Below are positions 29,361-38,128 of a DNA stretch of 64,000 nucleotides, piece by piece. Numbering within the stretch: position 1 is the stretch's first letter; each line of letters begins with the position of its first letter. The notes under the pieces were generated by a model that was not told the DNA's origin, made no database searches, and worked only from the letters and a program-made list of their open reading frames with translations. Both the position numbers and the translations under genes were made by a program. This DNA is from Nocardia sp. BMG111209 (GTDB taxonomy: Bacteria; Actinomycetota; Actinomycetes; Mycobacteriales; Mycobacteriaceae): the NCBI RefSeq assembly GCF_000381925.1, contig NZ_KB907308.1, forward strand, positions 620,001 through 684,000, written 5' to 3'.

Positions 29361-30593
29361 ATGGCGGGGGTGTTGCGCAGCTTCCAGGTGACGAACCACC
29401 GGTTCCTGGCCGGACCGCAGGAACTGCGGCCGACCGGCCCCCGGGCCGGCGCGCTGCCCGTACCCGTGACGGCGATCCGCGGCGCGGTCGCCACCGGCAA
29501 GTCCAGCCTCGTCGACGCGCTGGCGCAGATGCGGGACGCGGTGCTGCACTCGGTCTCCGGCTGGGATCCCTACGCCGGTCCGGTGCGCACGCCGCATCTC
29601 GGATTCGCCGATCGCCCTTCGGAATTCGCGGTCACCTTCGTCGCCGAGGGAGTGCCCTACAGCTACGGATTCACGCTCGACCAGGCCGATGTCACGGCCG
29701 AATGGCTGCACAGCCATCCGCATCAGCGCAAGCGCGTGGTGTTCGAGCGCGCCGGCGACCGGATCCGGATCGGCGCCCAATTCGATTCGGCCCGTTACGG
29801 TATCGGCGCTCTGGTCCCGCTGGTGCGGCCGAATGCGTTGCTGCTCGGCCTCGCCGGGCAGTTGCACGCCGAGGCGCTGACGCCGGCGCATCGCTGGTTC
29901 GCCGATCGCCTCGACGTGGTGCACGGACCCGGCGATCCGCGGGAGATCGATGATCGGCTGGGCAGTCACCTGTCCCGGTCGGCCGAGCACGCCGCGCGGT
30001 TGCTGACCCTGGTGCGGGCGGCCGACCTCGGCGTCGAGGACATCCTCGTACCCGCGCCCGATCCGATGTACGCGGATTATCTGCGCGAACTCGACGGGGA
30101 GATCGCCGTCGCCACCAAGGAGGCCGACCTCTGCCTGACCTCCCCGGCGCACGCCTTCGAACTGGCGAGCAGTCACGGGTTGACCCCGGCCGCACTGGAT
30201 CGGGAACTGGCCAATCTGCGGGCCGCCCGCGACACCCTCTACACCCGGATGTCCGCGCGCCGCGGTATCGGGCTGGGCCTGGTGCACACCGGGGTGGACA
30301 CCGCGATCGATGTGGCCGCGGAGTCGACCTCGACGCTGGCGCTGCTGCGCCTGCTGCCCGCCGTGCTGGACGCGCTGGACATCGGCCGGGTGCTGGTCAT
30401 CGACGATCTCGATCTGCACCTGCCGCCGGCCGTGGCCGCCCGCCTGACCGCGATGTTCACCGAGCCGGACACCAATCCCCGTGGCGCGCAACTGATCTAC
30501 ACCACGCGCGCGGAGCCCGCGGCGGCCGGGCACACCTCCGCCTGGCAGCTGCACCGCACCGGGTCCGGCGCCGGCGAACTCGTCGCGCACTGA
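29361..30593 (+). CDS. Solitary AAA-type ATPase (SMC/OLD-like P-loop protein)
   Basis: The 410-residue protein starts with a strand preceding a Walker A of GAVATGKSS (in AIRGAVATGKSSLVDAL), and near the C-terminus has a signature-like ESTSTLALLRLLPAVLDAL and Walker B VLVIDDLDLHL, with Asp where the catalytic Glu usually sits. This order is that of the AAA_15/AAA_21 ATPases found in anti-phage and toxin systems; no nuclease domain or partner gene is present. The start is uncertain: ATG 29361 was used because the in-frame TTG at 29289 falls inside the operator. Probably regulated by the divergent ArsR protein. Confidence 0.7.
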   Translation: MAGVLRSFQVTNHRFLAGPQELRPTGPRAGALPVPVTAIRGAVATGKSSLVDALAQMRDAVLHSVSGWDPYAGPVRTPHLGFADRPSEFAVTFVAEGVPYSYGFTLDQADVTAEWLHSHPHQRKRVVFERAGDRIRIGAQFDSARYGIGALVPLVRPNALLLGLAGQLHAEALTPAHRWFADRLDVVHGPGDPREIDDRLGSHLSRSAEHAARLLTLVRAADLGVEDILVPAPDPMYADYLRELDGEIAVATKEADLCLTSPAHAFELASSHGLTPAALDRELANLRAARDTLYTRMSARRGIGLGLVHTGVDTAIDVAAESTSTLALLRLLPAVLDALDIGRVLVIDDLDLHLPPAVAARLTAMFTEPDTNPRGAQLIYTTRAEPAAAGHTSAWQLHRTGSGAGELVAH

Positions 30594-30622
30594 GCGCCGC
30601 GGCGCGCGCCTAGCATGGAGAC

Positions 30623-30982
30623 ATGCTGTTGCAGATCGGTTTCATCGTGGTGCTGGCGGGTGTGGTGATCATGCTGATCACCCGATACCGCGGCGGGCCG
30701 CGGGCCGGCGCGGGGTGGCGGAGCGCGCCGCAACTGGAGAGCGGCACGCTGTACGTCACCGGGGTCAGCCCACGACCGGCCGCGCAGGGCGAGGAGTTCG
30801 TCACGCTCACCGGGACCGTCTCCGGTCCCACGGTGGCCGACGAGACCGTCTACGGCCGATTCGTCTGGGATGTCGGCCAGTGGCCCTCCCCCGGCGATCA
30901 GCTGCCGGTCGTCTACCCGCCGGGCAAGCCGGACCGGTGGCAGTTGAGCCATCCCGGCGCCCGGCCGCTGTTCGGCGGCTGA
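30623..30982 (+). CDS. Small single-pass membrane protein, unknown
   Basis: The 119-residue protein has an N-terminal helix (LLQIGFIVVLAGVVIMLIT) followed by a positively charged RYRGGPRAG and a soluble domain (LYVTGVSPRPAAQGEEFVTLTGTVSGPTVADETVYGRFVWDVGQWPSPGDQLPVVYPPGKPDRW) that looks like a small beta domain. Function not recognised. It follows the ATPase after 29 bases and may be in its operon; it ends two bases from the convergent reductase gene. Confidence 0.75.
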   Translation: MLLQIGFIVVLAGVVIMLITRYRGGPRAGAGWRSAPQLESGTLYVTGVSPRPAAQGEEFVTLTGTVSGPTVADETVYGRFVWDVGQWPSPGDQLPVVYPPGKPDRWQLSHPGARPLFGG

Positions 30983-30984
30983 AC

Positions 30985-31932
30985 TCAGCCGGCGCTCGCC
31001 TGCTCCAGCGCGCGCACATCCTCCGCGTCGAGACTCAGCTGCGCGGCCGCACCCAGTTCCCGCAGCTGCTCGATCGAGGTGGCCGAGGCGATCGGCGCGG
31101 TGATGCCGGGCCGGGTCAGCTGCCAGGCGACGGCAACCGTCGCGGGTGCCACCGTGTGCTTGTCGGCGACCGCGTCCAGCGCCGCGAGGATGCCCAGGCC
31201 GCGCGGATTCAGGTACTTCGGCACGGTGCGCTCGCCGCGCGGACTCTTGCCGAGGTCGGCCTCGGAGCGGTACTTGCCGGTGAGGAAGCCGGAGGCGAGC
31301 GGGCGGTAGGTGACGACGCCGAGCTTCAGGTCGGTCGCCACCGGTTCCAGATCGGTCTCGTAGTCGCTGCGGTCGTACAGGTTGTATTCGGGCTGGATCG
31401 CCGCGTAGGCGGGCAGGCCGGTGCGGGCACTGATCTCGGCGGCCTCGCGCAGCCGGGCGCCGCTGAAGTTGGAGGCGGCGATGACGCGGACCTTGCCCTG
31501 CTCGATCAGGGTCTGATAGGCGCCGAGGGTCTCCTCCTGCGGCGTATCGGCGTCGTCGCGATGCGAGTAGTAAAGGTCGATGTGGTCGGTGCGCAGCCGC
31601 CGCAGCGAATCCTCCGCGGCGCGCAGGATGTTCGCCCGCGACAGGCCCGGACGGGTCGGCATTCCCCCGACCTTCGTCGCGATCACGATCGAATCGCGCT
31701 TACCGGAGCGCTGCAGCCAGCGGCCGATGATCTCCTCGGACTCGCCACCCGAATTGCCCGGCACCCAGGCCGAATACACGTCGGCGGAGTCCACGGAGTT
31801 GATCCCCGCGTCGGCGAGCGCGTCCAGCAACGCGAACGAGGCGCTCTCGTCCACCGTCCAGCCGAACACGTTGCCGCCGAACACGATCGGCGACACCTGC
31901 AGCGACGACGTTCCCAACGGGCGCAACGACAT
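30985..31932 (-). CDS. Aldo/keto reductase
   Basis: A 315-residue (alpha/beta)8 NADPH-dependent reductase. The family tetrad is visible as Asp and Tyr in VDSADVYSAW, Lys in IVIATKVGG and His in DLYYSHRDD, and the phosphate-binding loop near IASATSIEQLRELG. The segment GESEEIIGRWL is typical of the YajO/AKR11 type. ATG 31932 was chosen over GTG 31941 because GGAGGGAG is then at a usable distance. Substrate unknown. Confidence 0.9.
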   Translation of the reverse strand: MSLRPLGTSSLQVSPIVFGGNVFGWTVDESASFALLDALADAGINSVDSADVYSAWVPGNSGGESEEIIGRWLQRSGKRDSIVIATKVGGMPTRPGLSRANILRAAEDSLRRLRTDHIDLYYSHRDDADTPQEETLGAYQTLIEQGKVRVIAASNFSGARLREAAEISARTGLPAYAAIQPEYNLYDRSDYETDLEPVATDLKLGVVTYRPLASGFLTGKYRSEADLGKSPRGERTVPKYLNPRGLGILAALDAVADKHTVAPATVAVAWQLTRPGITAPIASATSIEQLRELGAAAQLSLDAEDVRALEQASAG

Positions 31933-31975
31933 CGGTTTCACTCCCTCCGAATTCGGAACACGATTCGTCCCATCA

Positions 31976-33052
31976 TCACATTCCGGATGGGCCGAGTCGG
32001 TCGAAGGTCAGCGACTCCGCCTCCTCGGTGTAGGCGCGGGCGACGTCGGCGGCGAGCGCCAGAGTGCGGCGGGCCCAGGTCAGCGAGGCGCCGGCGAGGC
32101 CGCAGGCGGGGGTGATCAGCACACGCTCGGCGAGCAGGCGGCGCGGGAAGCCGAGCCGGTCGATCAGCCGGACGCCGGGTTCGGCCACCTCCCGCCAGGT
32201 CGGTGGCCGCGCCGGGGCCGTGGCGGGAATCAGCCCGAGCGCCACGAACTTTCCGTTGTCGAGCAGTTCGCCGATACCGTCCAGATCGCCGGTGCCGACG
32301 GTGGCGAGGTCGAAACCCACCGCGGCGGCGGCACTGTCGCGCAGGAAGCCCAGCGCCGGGCGATCGGCGCAGGTGTGCACCAGCACCGGACGGGTCTGCG
32401 CGGCCACGACGGTATCGAGCAGATGCAGCGCCTCGGGTTCGGGCAGGGCGCGCACCGTGTTCAGAATGCTTGCGCCGGTGAGGGATCCGGCGAGTACCGC
32501 GGACAGCGACGGTTCGTCCACCTGGACCAGGACGGCGGTGCCCAGCCGCCGCGCGACCTCGGCGGCGTGCCGCTCCAGGCCCTCGGCGAGCGATTCCGCG
32601 AGGTCGCGCACCGCACCGGGATCGGTGAGCAGGCGGTGCCCGTTGGCCAGTTCGACCTGGGCGGCGAGGGTCAGCGGGCCCGCGGACTGCACCTTCACCG
32701 GGCGGCCGGAGCCGATGAGACCCGCTGTCTCCCAGGCCTCTTCGAGGGCATCCAGATCGGTGCGGAGCAGATCGTGCGCACGGCGCGAGGTGGCGCTGGG
32801 GCGCGGGGCCAGCCGGTAGCCGCGGGTGGAGATGTCGAAGCGGAGGTCGACCAGCAGCGCGGAGGCGCGGCCGATCAGATCCGAACCCGTTCCGCGGCCG
32901 GGCAATTCGACCAGGTGCGGCAGGTCGCCGAGTTCGCCCACGATGGTGGCGGCGGCCTCCCGGGCATCGGCGCCGGGCCAGGAGCCGACCGCGGTCGCGA
33001 TGCCGCCGCGCAGCACAGCGGATTCCGTCGTCATGTCGTGGGCCTTACTCAT
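31976..33052 (-). CDS. MetE-like (cobalamin-independent methionine synthase C-domain) protein, Rv3015c-like
   Basis: The 358-residue protein resembles the UROD/MetE C-terminal barrel: GIATAVGSWPGADAREAAATIVGEL, then a Gln-x-Asp-Glu-Pro motif (VLVQVDEPSLSAVL), VHTCADRP and ITPACGL, where the His and Cys match zinc-ligand positions of MetE. It lacks the N-terminal folate domain, so methionine synthesis from methyl-THF polyglutamate is doubtful. The ATG overlaps the upstream HAD gene by 8 bases; an ATG at 33034 with AAGG is an alternative. Last gene of the overlapping iscS-mnmA-HAD series. Confidence 0.82.
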   Translation of the reverse strand: MSKAHDMTTESAVLRGGIATAVGSWPGADAREAAATIVGELGDLPHLVELPGRGTGSDLIGRASALLVDLRFDISTRGYRLAPRPSATSRRAHDLLRTDLDALEEAWETAGLIGSGRPVKVQSAGPLTLAAQVELANGHRLLTDPGAVRDLAESLAEGLERHAAEVARRLGTAVLVQVDEPSLSAVLAGSLTGASILNTVRALPEPEALHLLDTVVAAQTRPVLVHTCADRPALGFLRDSAAAAVGFDLATVGTGDLDGIGELLDNGKFVALGLIPATAPARPPTWREVAEPGVRLIDRLGFPRRLLAERVLITPACGLAGASLTWARRTLALAADVARAYTEEAESLTFDRLGPSGM

Positions 33053-33698
33053 CGGCGTTCACCTGTCCGGAAATCGCTGCGGTACAGCGACTCTCGCGGA
33101 ATTCCGTATACCAGTCGGGGAAGGCGAGCAGATCCGGCAGCGTCACGTCGGCGCCGTAGGCGCTCAGTGCCACGCGGTCGAAGGCGCCCGTCGTCACGCC
33201 CACCGCGACCGCGCCGGCGGTGCGGGCGGCATCGATGTCGCCGGTGTGGTCGCCGACATAGGCGGCGGCGCCGAACCGGCGCAGCGCCTCGCCTTTGCCC
33301 GCACCGAACACTCCCCCGACGACCTCCTCGACCGGCAACTCGAGAAACCGGACGGTCCGTTCGGTGTCGGCCCGGTTCTTCCCGGAGACGACGATCACCC
33401 GGCCGCCCGCCGCCCGGACCGCCGCGATCGCGGCCGCCGCCCCGGGCATCGCGGTGGTCACCGGGACCGCCACGTCGCGATACATCGCGCGGTAGCGGTC
33501 GGCCATCGCGGCGACCCGCTCCGGCGGGAACCAGTACCCGATCTCGACCTCGAGCGGCGGGCCGATCCGCGACACCACCGCGTCGGTATCGATCGGCACC
33601 CCGGTCTCGGCGGACAGCAGGCGATAGACGGCGGCGATCCCGGCCCGGCTGTCGGCCAGCGTCAGATCGAGGTCGAAGCCGATCGCGGGGGCCGTCAC
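33045..33698 (-). CDS. HAD-family phosphatase
   Basis: The 217-residue protein has HAD motif I ([10 protein letters not shown]), motif II (VIVVSGKN), a conserved lysine ([12 protein letters not shown]) and motif III ([14 protein letters not shown]). A helical cap is inserted after motif I, as in the Gph/phosphoglycolate phosphatase subgroup. GTG 33698 forms a GTGA overlap with the mnmA stop, and the 3' end overlaps the MetE-like gene, so it belongs to the same operon. Substrate unknown. Confidence 0.88.
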   Translation of the reverse strand: MTAPAIGFDLDLTLADSRAGIAAVYRLLSAETGVPIDTDAVVSRIGPPLEVEIGYWFPPERVAAMADRYRAMYRDVAVPVTTAMPGAAAAIAAVRAAGGRVIVVSGKNRADTERTVRFLELPVEEVVGGVFGAGKGEALRRFGAAAYVGDHTGDIDAARTAGAVAVGVTTGAFDRVALSAYGADVTLPDLLAFPDWYTEFRESRCTAAISGQVNADE

Positions 33699-34792
33699 CG
33701 GGAGCTGTCCGTCAACGCCCGCTCGGTGCCGCTGATGGTTCCGCTGCCGATCACCGCGTCGCCGGCCGGATCCGGGCGGTACAGCACCACGGCCTGACCG
33801 CGCGCCACGCCGGTCAGCGGCTCGCGCAGCCGCACCACCAGGCCGCCGGCGGTGGCCTGCGCGACCGCGGGTGCGGTGCCGCCGTGCGCGCGCACCTGCG
33901 CCACGCACTCGATCGGGCCCTGTGGCGCGGCGCCGGAGGTCCAGATCGCGCGGTCCGCGAGCACCGTCGCGACCCGCAGTTCCTCGGCGGTGCCGATGCG
34001 GACCGTGCCGGTGCCCGGATCGATGTCGGTGACGTAGCGCGGACGGCCGTCGGCGGCCGGGCCGGGCAGGCCCAGGCCCTTGCGCTGGCCGATCGTGAAG
34101 CCGTGCACGCCCTCGTGCTCGCCGAGCCGCTGTCCCGCGGAGTCGACGATCGCGCCCGGCCGGACCCCGATCCGCGCGCCCAGGAAGGCCCGGGTGTCGC
34201 CGGACGGGATGAAGCAGATGTCGTGCGAATCCGGTTTGTTCGCCACCGCCAGCCCGCGTTCGGCGGCCTCGGCGCGGATCCGCGGCTTCGGGGTGTCGCC
34301 GACCGGGAACATCGCCCGGGTCAGCTGGTCGGCGGTGAGCACGGCCAGCACATAGGACTGGTCCTTGTCGCCGTCGACGGCCCGGCGCAGCACCCCGTCG
34401 GCCAGGCGCGCGTAGTGGCCGGTGACGACGGCGTCGAAGCCGAGCGCGACCGCGCGATCGGCCAGCGCCGAGAACTTGATCTTCTCGTTGCAGCGCAGGC
34501 ACGGATTCGGGGTCTCGCCGGCGGCGTAGGAGGCGACGAAGTCGTCGATCACGTCCTCCTTGAACCGGTCCGCGAAATCCCAGACGTAGAACGGGATTCC
34601 GAGCACATCGGCGGCGCGGCGGGCATCGCCGGCGTCCTCCTTGGAACAGCAGCCGCGCGATCCGGTCCGCAGCGTGCCCGGCGTCGCCGACAACGCCAGA
34701 TGCACGCCGACCACCTCGTGTCCGGCATCGACCGCGCGTGCGGCCGCGACGGCGGAATCGACGCCGCCGCTCATCGCAGCGAGCACTCTCAC
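33695..34792 (-). CDS. mnmA: tRNA-specific 2-thiouridylase
   Basis: Transfers sulfur to U34 of tRNA(Lys/Glu/Gln) wobble positions. The 365 residues contain the ATP PP-loop SGGVDSAV, the catalytic-cysteine region [12 protein letters not shown] (Cys101) and the second active Cys in DICFIPSGD (Cys193), followed by the C-terminal beta-barrel ([12 protein letters not shown]). GTG 34792 overlaps the stop of the cysteine desulfurase gene by GTGA, so sulfur donor and acceptor enzymes are made from one transcript, the order also seen in M. tuberculosis Rv3025c-Rv3024c. Confidence 0.96.
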   Translation of the reverse strand: MRVLAAMSGGVDSAVAAARAVDAGHEVVGVHLALSATPGTLRTGSRGCCSKEDAGDARRAADVLGIPFYVWDFADRFKEDVIDDFVASYAAGETPNPCLRCNEKIKFSALADRAVALGFDAVVTGHYARLADGVLRRAVDGDKDQSYVLAVLTADQLTRAMFPVGDTPKPRIRAEAAERGLAVANKPDSHDICFIPSGDTRAFLGARIGVRPGAIVDSAGQRLGEHEGVHGFTIGQRKGLGLPGPAADGRPRYVTDIDPGTGTVRIGTAEELRVATVLADRAIWTSGAAPQGPIECVAQVRAHGGTAPAVAQATAGGLVVRLREPLTGVARGQAVVLYRPDPAGDAVIGSGTISGTERALTDSSR

Positions 34793-36072
34793 CGGGTTCC
34801 CTCCTGTGTCAACTGGTGCCGATCGCCTGGCCCTTCCTGATTCCGCCCGCCGTGCCGGGAACCGGCCCCGGCCAGCCCCGCCGCCCGCGCCCGCTCGACC
34901 ACCGGCGGCAACACCTCCAGCAGCCGATCGATATCGGCCCGAGTCGAGGTGTGCCCCAAGGAGAATCGCAGCGAACCGCGCGCGGTCCGGGCATCGACGC
35001 CCATCGCCAGCAGGACGTGACTGGGGGCGGCGACGCCCGCGGTACACGCCGAACCGGTGGAGCACTCGATCCCGGCGGCATCGAGCAGCATCAGCAGCGA
35101 ATCACCCTCGCAACCGGGAAAAGTGAAGTGCGCGTTACCCGGTAGCCGGCCCACGCCGGCCGGGCCGTTGAGCACCGCATCGGGCACCCGGGCCCGCACC
35201 CCGTCGATCAGGGCATCCCGCAGCGACAGCAATTCGATTGTGCGCGTGGACATCTCGGTGACGGTGCGGCCCAGCGCGGCCGCCAGGCCGACCGCCGCAG
35301 GCACATCCGAGGTGCCGGACCGCAGATCGCGCTCGTGACCACCGCCGTGCAGCAGCGGCACACAGCCCACCTGCCGGCCCAGCAGCAGTACGCCGACCCC
35401 GTGCGGGCCGCCGACCTTGTGCCCGGCGAAACTCGCCGCCGCCAGCCCGCTGCCACCGAAGTCGATGGGCAGCTGCGCCGCGGCCTGCACCCCGTCGCTG
35501 TGCATCGGAACGTCGAATTCCTGTGCGACCGCGGCCAATTCGGCGATCGCCTGGATCGTGCCGACCTCGTTGTTGGCCCACATGACGGTGACCAGCGCGA
35601 CCTCACCGGCATGCGCGGCCAGCGCCGCCCGCAACGTACCCGGCGACACCACCCCGTCCCGATCGACATCGAGCAGCGTCACCCGCGCACCCTCGTGCTG
35701 CTCCAGCCACTCGACCGCGTCCAGCACGGCGTGATGTTCGATACCGCTGACCAGGATGCGGGTGCGCTGGGGATCGGCGTCGCGCCGGGCCCAGTAGAGG
35801 CCCTTGACGGCGAGATTGTCGCTCTCGGTGCCACCGGAGGTGAAGACCACCTCCGAGGGCCGCGCCCCCAGATCGGCCGCGATCGACTCGCGCGCCTCCT
35901 CCAGCATCCGCCGCGCGGTCCGCCCCGATCCGTGCAGGGACGACGCATTACCGGCGACCCGCAGCGCGTCCGCCATCGCCTCGACCGCGGCAGGGTACAT
36001 CGGTGTCGTGGCCGCGTGATCGAGGTAGACCGTCTGGGGCGCCGCACCGACCGGACCCGGAAAAGCCTTCAT
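34789..36072 (-). CDS. iscS: Cysteine desulfurase (IscS/NifS type)
   Basis: PLP enzyme releasing sulfur from cysteine for tRNA thiolation and Fe-S clusters. The 427 residues show YLDHAATTP, His in IEHHAVLD, Asp193 in HSDGVQA, the PLP lysine Lys219 in [12 protein letters not shown] and the mobile-loop cysteine Cys343 in [11 protein letters not shown]. The C-terminus has an extra Gly/Arg/Gln-rich tail of about 35 residues ([13 protein letters not shown]). The ATG at 36072 has no good ribosome binding site. First gene of a four-gene overlapping operon. Confidence 0.95.
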   Translation of the reverse strand: MKAFPGPVGAAPQTVYLDHAATTPMYPAAVEAMADALRVAGNASSLHGSGRTARRMLEEARESIAADLGARPSEVVFTSGGTESDNLAVKGLYWARRDADPQRTRILVSGIEHHAVLDAVEWLEQHEGARVTLLDVDRDGVVSPGTLRAALAAHAGEVALVTVMWANNEVGTIQAIAELAAVAQEFDVPMHSDGVQAAAQLPIDFGGSGLAAASFAGHKVGGPHGVGVLLLGRQVGCVPLLHGGGHERDLRSGTSDVPAAVGLAAALGRTVTEMSTRTIELLSLRDALIDGVRARVPDAVLNGPAGVGRLPGNAHFTFPGCEGDSLLMLLDAAGIECSTGSACTAGVAAPSHVLLAMGVDARTARGSLRFSLGHTSTRADIDRLLEVLPPVVERARAAGLAGAGSRHGGRNQEGPGDRHQLTQEGTR

Positions 36073-36261
36073 GACGCTGTAAACCCTATCCCACGGTGAC
36101 CTGTGTGTTCCTGGGGTATCCCCCTGCTGGCTACGACCTGTCTACGATTCGACGACACCAGATGCAAGCGGCTGCGGGCGGGACGGTATTCCCGGGACGG
36201 TTGGGCTGGCGGTTCGGGTGGGGCCGTGGTCGGCGGCGGCCGGGCCGTCGGCGAGACGCCG

Positions 36262-36435
36262 GGGTGCCCGGTGGGCCCCGACAGTGTTCCGGCCGCGTTG
36301 GTGGCGGGGTTGGCGGATCTGCCGACGGTGAACGCCGCGATCGGGGTGCTCGCCGTGTACGGCATGATCGGCGTCGACCCGGTCGGTGGTGCGATCTCGG
36401 TGCACCGGCTGGTGCAGGCGGTCACCCGCGGTTCA
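36262..36435 (+). pseudogene. Remnant of NB-ARC/TPR (STAND-type) protein
   Basis: One frame encodes DSVPAALVAGLADLPTVNAA followed by IGVLAVYGMIGVDPVGG and AISVHRLVQAVTR, which strongly resembles the winged-helix region after the ATPase of actinobacterial NB-ARC/TPR proteins (typical ending: SVHRLVQAVxR). Neither the P-loop upstream nor the TPR repeats downstream are present, so only about 55 residues of a protein normally longer than 700 survive. Confidence 0.55.
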
Positions 36436-36658
36436 GGTCGTGCGGTTCGCGATGAACGCGAATTCGCGACCCGATGGTGACGGGAGCGGCGTCGTGCCAT
36501 TCCTCCCAGGCCCGGCGTTCGGGACGTCTCGTCTCGAACACGAGGTGCCCGCTCGAGACGAGCCGCGATGGGTCCGGCATAGGAACCATTGTTCGCGCCG
36601 ACGGGCGTGCCGGTTCACCCGCGGACCCGGGGTGGATCCGGTGACGACCGTGCCCGAA

Positions 36659-36766
36659 TTGCAGCCGCTCTGCAATCTGCTGGGGTGACTGTTCCTGTTC
36701 CAGCCGGTCGGCAACCCGGCAAAATAGTACCGGGTTGCGTTCCGGCAGAGGTCGTTGCGGATGCCG
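36659..36766 (-). pseudogene. Possible IS30-family transposase fragment
   Basis: The minus-strand reading RHPQRPLPERNPVLFCRVAD then RLEQEQSPQQIAERLQ resembles the N-terminal HTH part of IS30 transposases (L-x(10-12)-W-S-P-E-Q-I-A-x-R-L). No DDE core, inverted repeats or target duplication are visible. The similarity is short, so this call is tentative. Confidence 0.4.
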
Positions 36767-36831
36767 GGTCTGCGGCTCGACGCCATGGCCGGGGCATTGC
36801 GAGTACACCTCGACTGCCCGGTCTTGGATGT

Positions 36832-36847
36832 ATACAAAATATTGTAT
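36832..36847. promoter_or_regulatory. A/T-rich 16-bp palindrome upstream of esterase
   Basis: ATACAA-AATA-TTGTAT, perfect arms, in a strongly A/T-rich patch within GC-rich DNA. The TGTATACAA context resembles GntR-type operators. It lies 163 bases before the esterase start; a promoter/operator function is possible, but it may instead be part of the decayed mobile DNA. Confidence 0.4.
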
Positions 36848-37009
36848 GTAATTATCGCTGGGCGGGGTGGCCGGGCAGCGGTGTGTCGAGGATGCCGTTC
36901 TCGCGGGGTTGGGGCCCGGATATGGTGGGGGCGGTGCGGATCTCACCTCGATTCGGTGGGCGGTGGCCTCGACCCCGGTGCTGCTCGGCGGAGACGAAGG
37001 AGTCTGAAC

Positions 37010-38065
37010 ATGACAGCACGACGGACGGCCGGATCGGTTCTCGCCGTGGCTCTGGCGGTCGTGGTGATCGCGGGGTCGGCCACGGCGGCGGCCGATCCGA
37101 TGGCGTCATCTCCCAGCGCGACTGCGGCCGAGTCCACTGCCGGGGGCGACGAATCGGTCTTCACCGGGGAGCCCTCGCTCGTCGCGCAGTTGGTGGTCGC
37201 GGGGCTGCGTTCGGTACGCGCGGCCACTGAGCTGCTGGGCATCGACCTGGGCACCCAACTTGCCTCGCTGATCACCACCACGGACCCACCCGAGCTGACC
37301 GGCCTCGGACTTCGGGTGCAGCGGGCGGAGTTCGCGGGGATGCCTGTGGTCACGATCCGGGCCGCGGCGCCGTCGGGCAAGGTTGTCGTGGCGTTGCACG
37401 GCGGCGCATATGTTGTGCAGCCCACCGTCATGCACTGGCTGGACTACGCGACCATGGCCCGTGACACCGGTGCGGCCGTCGTCGTCCCGATCTATCCATT
37501 GGCCGACACCGCGCAGGGCCGCGCCGCGAGTGTCGTTCCCGCGCTGGCGGATCTGGTCACCGCGCAGATCGGCGCGTACGGCGCCGCAAACGTGAGTCTG
37601 TACGGGGACTCCGCCGGAGGCGGTCTGGCGCTGGCCACGGCACAGGAGCTCGGGCGCCGCGACGCCACGCAGCCCTCGGATATGGTGCTCGTCTCGCCGT
37701 GGCTGGATGTCTCGATGAGCAATCCCGCGATTCCCGCCGTCGCGGACCCGATCCTCGGCGTCGCCTCGCTGCGCAAATCCGGAACCCTGTGGGCCGGTGC
37801 GCTTTCCCTCACCGATCCGCTGGTCAGCCCGTTGTACGGATCCCTGGCGGGACTGCCCCCGACTGCGGTCTACTCCGGGTCGTTGGACGTGCTGTCCCCC
37901 GATGTCCTCGTCCTGCGTGACGAGGCCCGCGATCAGGGGGCCGCGTTCACCTTCGTGCTGCGGGAGGGACTCATCCACGACTGGGCCCTGGGTGGGCTCC
38001 CGGTTCTCCCCGAAGGTCCCGCCGTGCGGCCGGACATCTACCGTCAGCTCGGGCTCGCCGGCTGA
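37010..38065 (+). CDS. Exported alpha/beta-hydrolase, hormone-sensitive-lipase (HGG) family
   Basis: The 351-residue protein has a Sec signal peptide (MTARRTAGSVLAVALAVVVIAG, cleavage near ATAAADP) and the HSL-family motifs HGGAYVV (oxyanion hole), GDSAGGGLA (nucleophile), DVLSPD (acid) and LIHDW (His). It should hydrolyse short-acyl or steroid-type esters outside the cell. GAAGGAG lies 7 bases before the ATG. The Rieske lipoprotein follows after 63 bases on the same strand. Confidence 0.9.
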   Translation: MTARRTAGSVLAVALAVVVIAGSATAAADPMASSPSATAAESTAGGDESVFTGEPSLVAQLVVAGLRSVRAATELLGIDLGTQLASLITTTDPPELTGLGLRVQRAEFAGMPVVTIRAAAPSGKVVVALHGGAYVVQPTVMHWLDYATMARDTGAAVVVPIYPLADTAQGRAASVVPALADLVTAQIGAYGAANVSLYGDSAGGGLALATAQELGRRDATQPSDMVLVSPWLDVSMSNPAIPAVADPILGVASLRKSGTLWAGALSLTDPLVSPLYGSLAGLPPTAVYSGSLDVLSPDVLVLRDEARDQGAAFTFVLREGLIHDWALGGLPVLPEGPAVRPDIYRQLGLAG

Positions 38066-38128
38066 ACCGGGCGGAGTGCTGTCTCGTGACCTACGAAAGT
38101 AGAAGCCTGGGACAGGATCTGATCGCCC

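Larger units (their letters stand above)
36073..37009. other. Gene-poor region with decayed fragments
   Basis: 937 bases without an intact gene between divergent iscS and the esterase. It holds an NB-ARC/TPR-like fragment, an IS30-like transposase fragment and a 16-base A/T palindrome (separate entries). The GC content falls locally around 36820-36860. The rest (about 36073-36260, 36440-36650, 36860-36990) shows nothing recognisable. The end has GAAGGAG for the esterase. Confidence 0.6.

Noticed and set aside
31580..34840. 1086-codon plus-strand frame
   Set aside because: Lies opposite the clearly identified MetE-like, HAD and mnmA genes; no recognisable domain.
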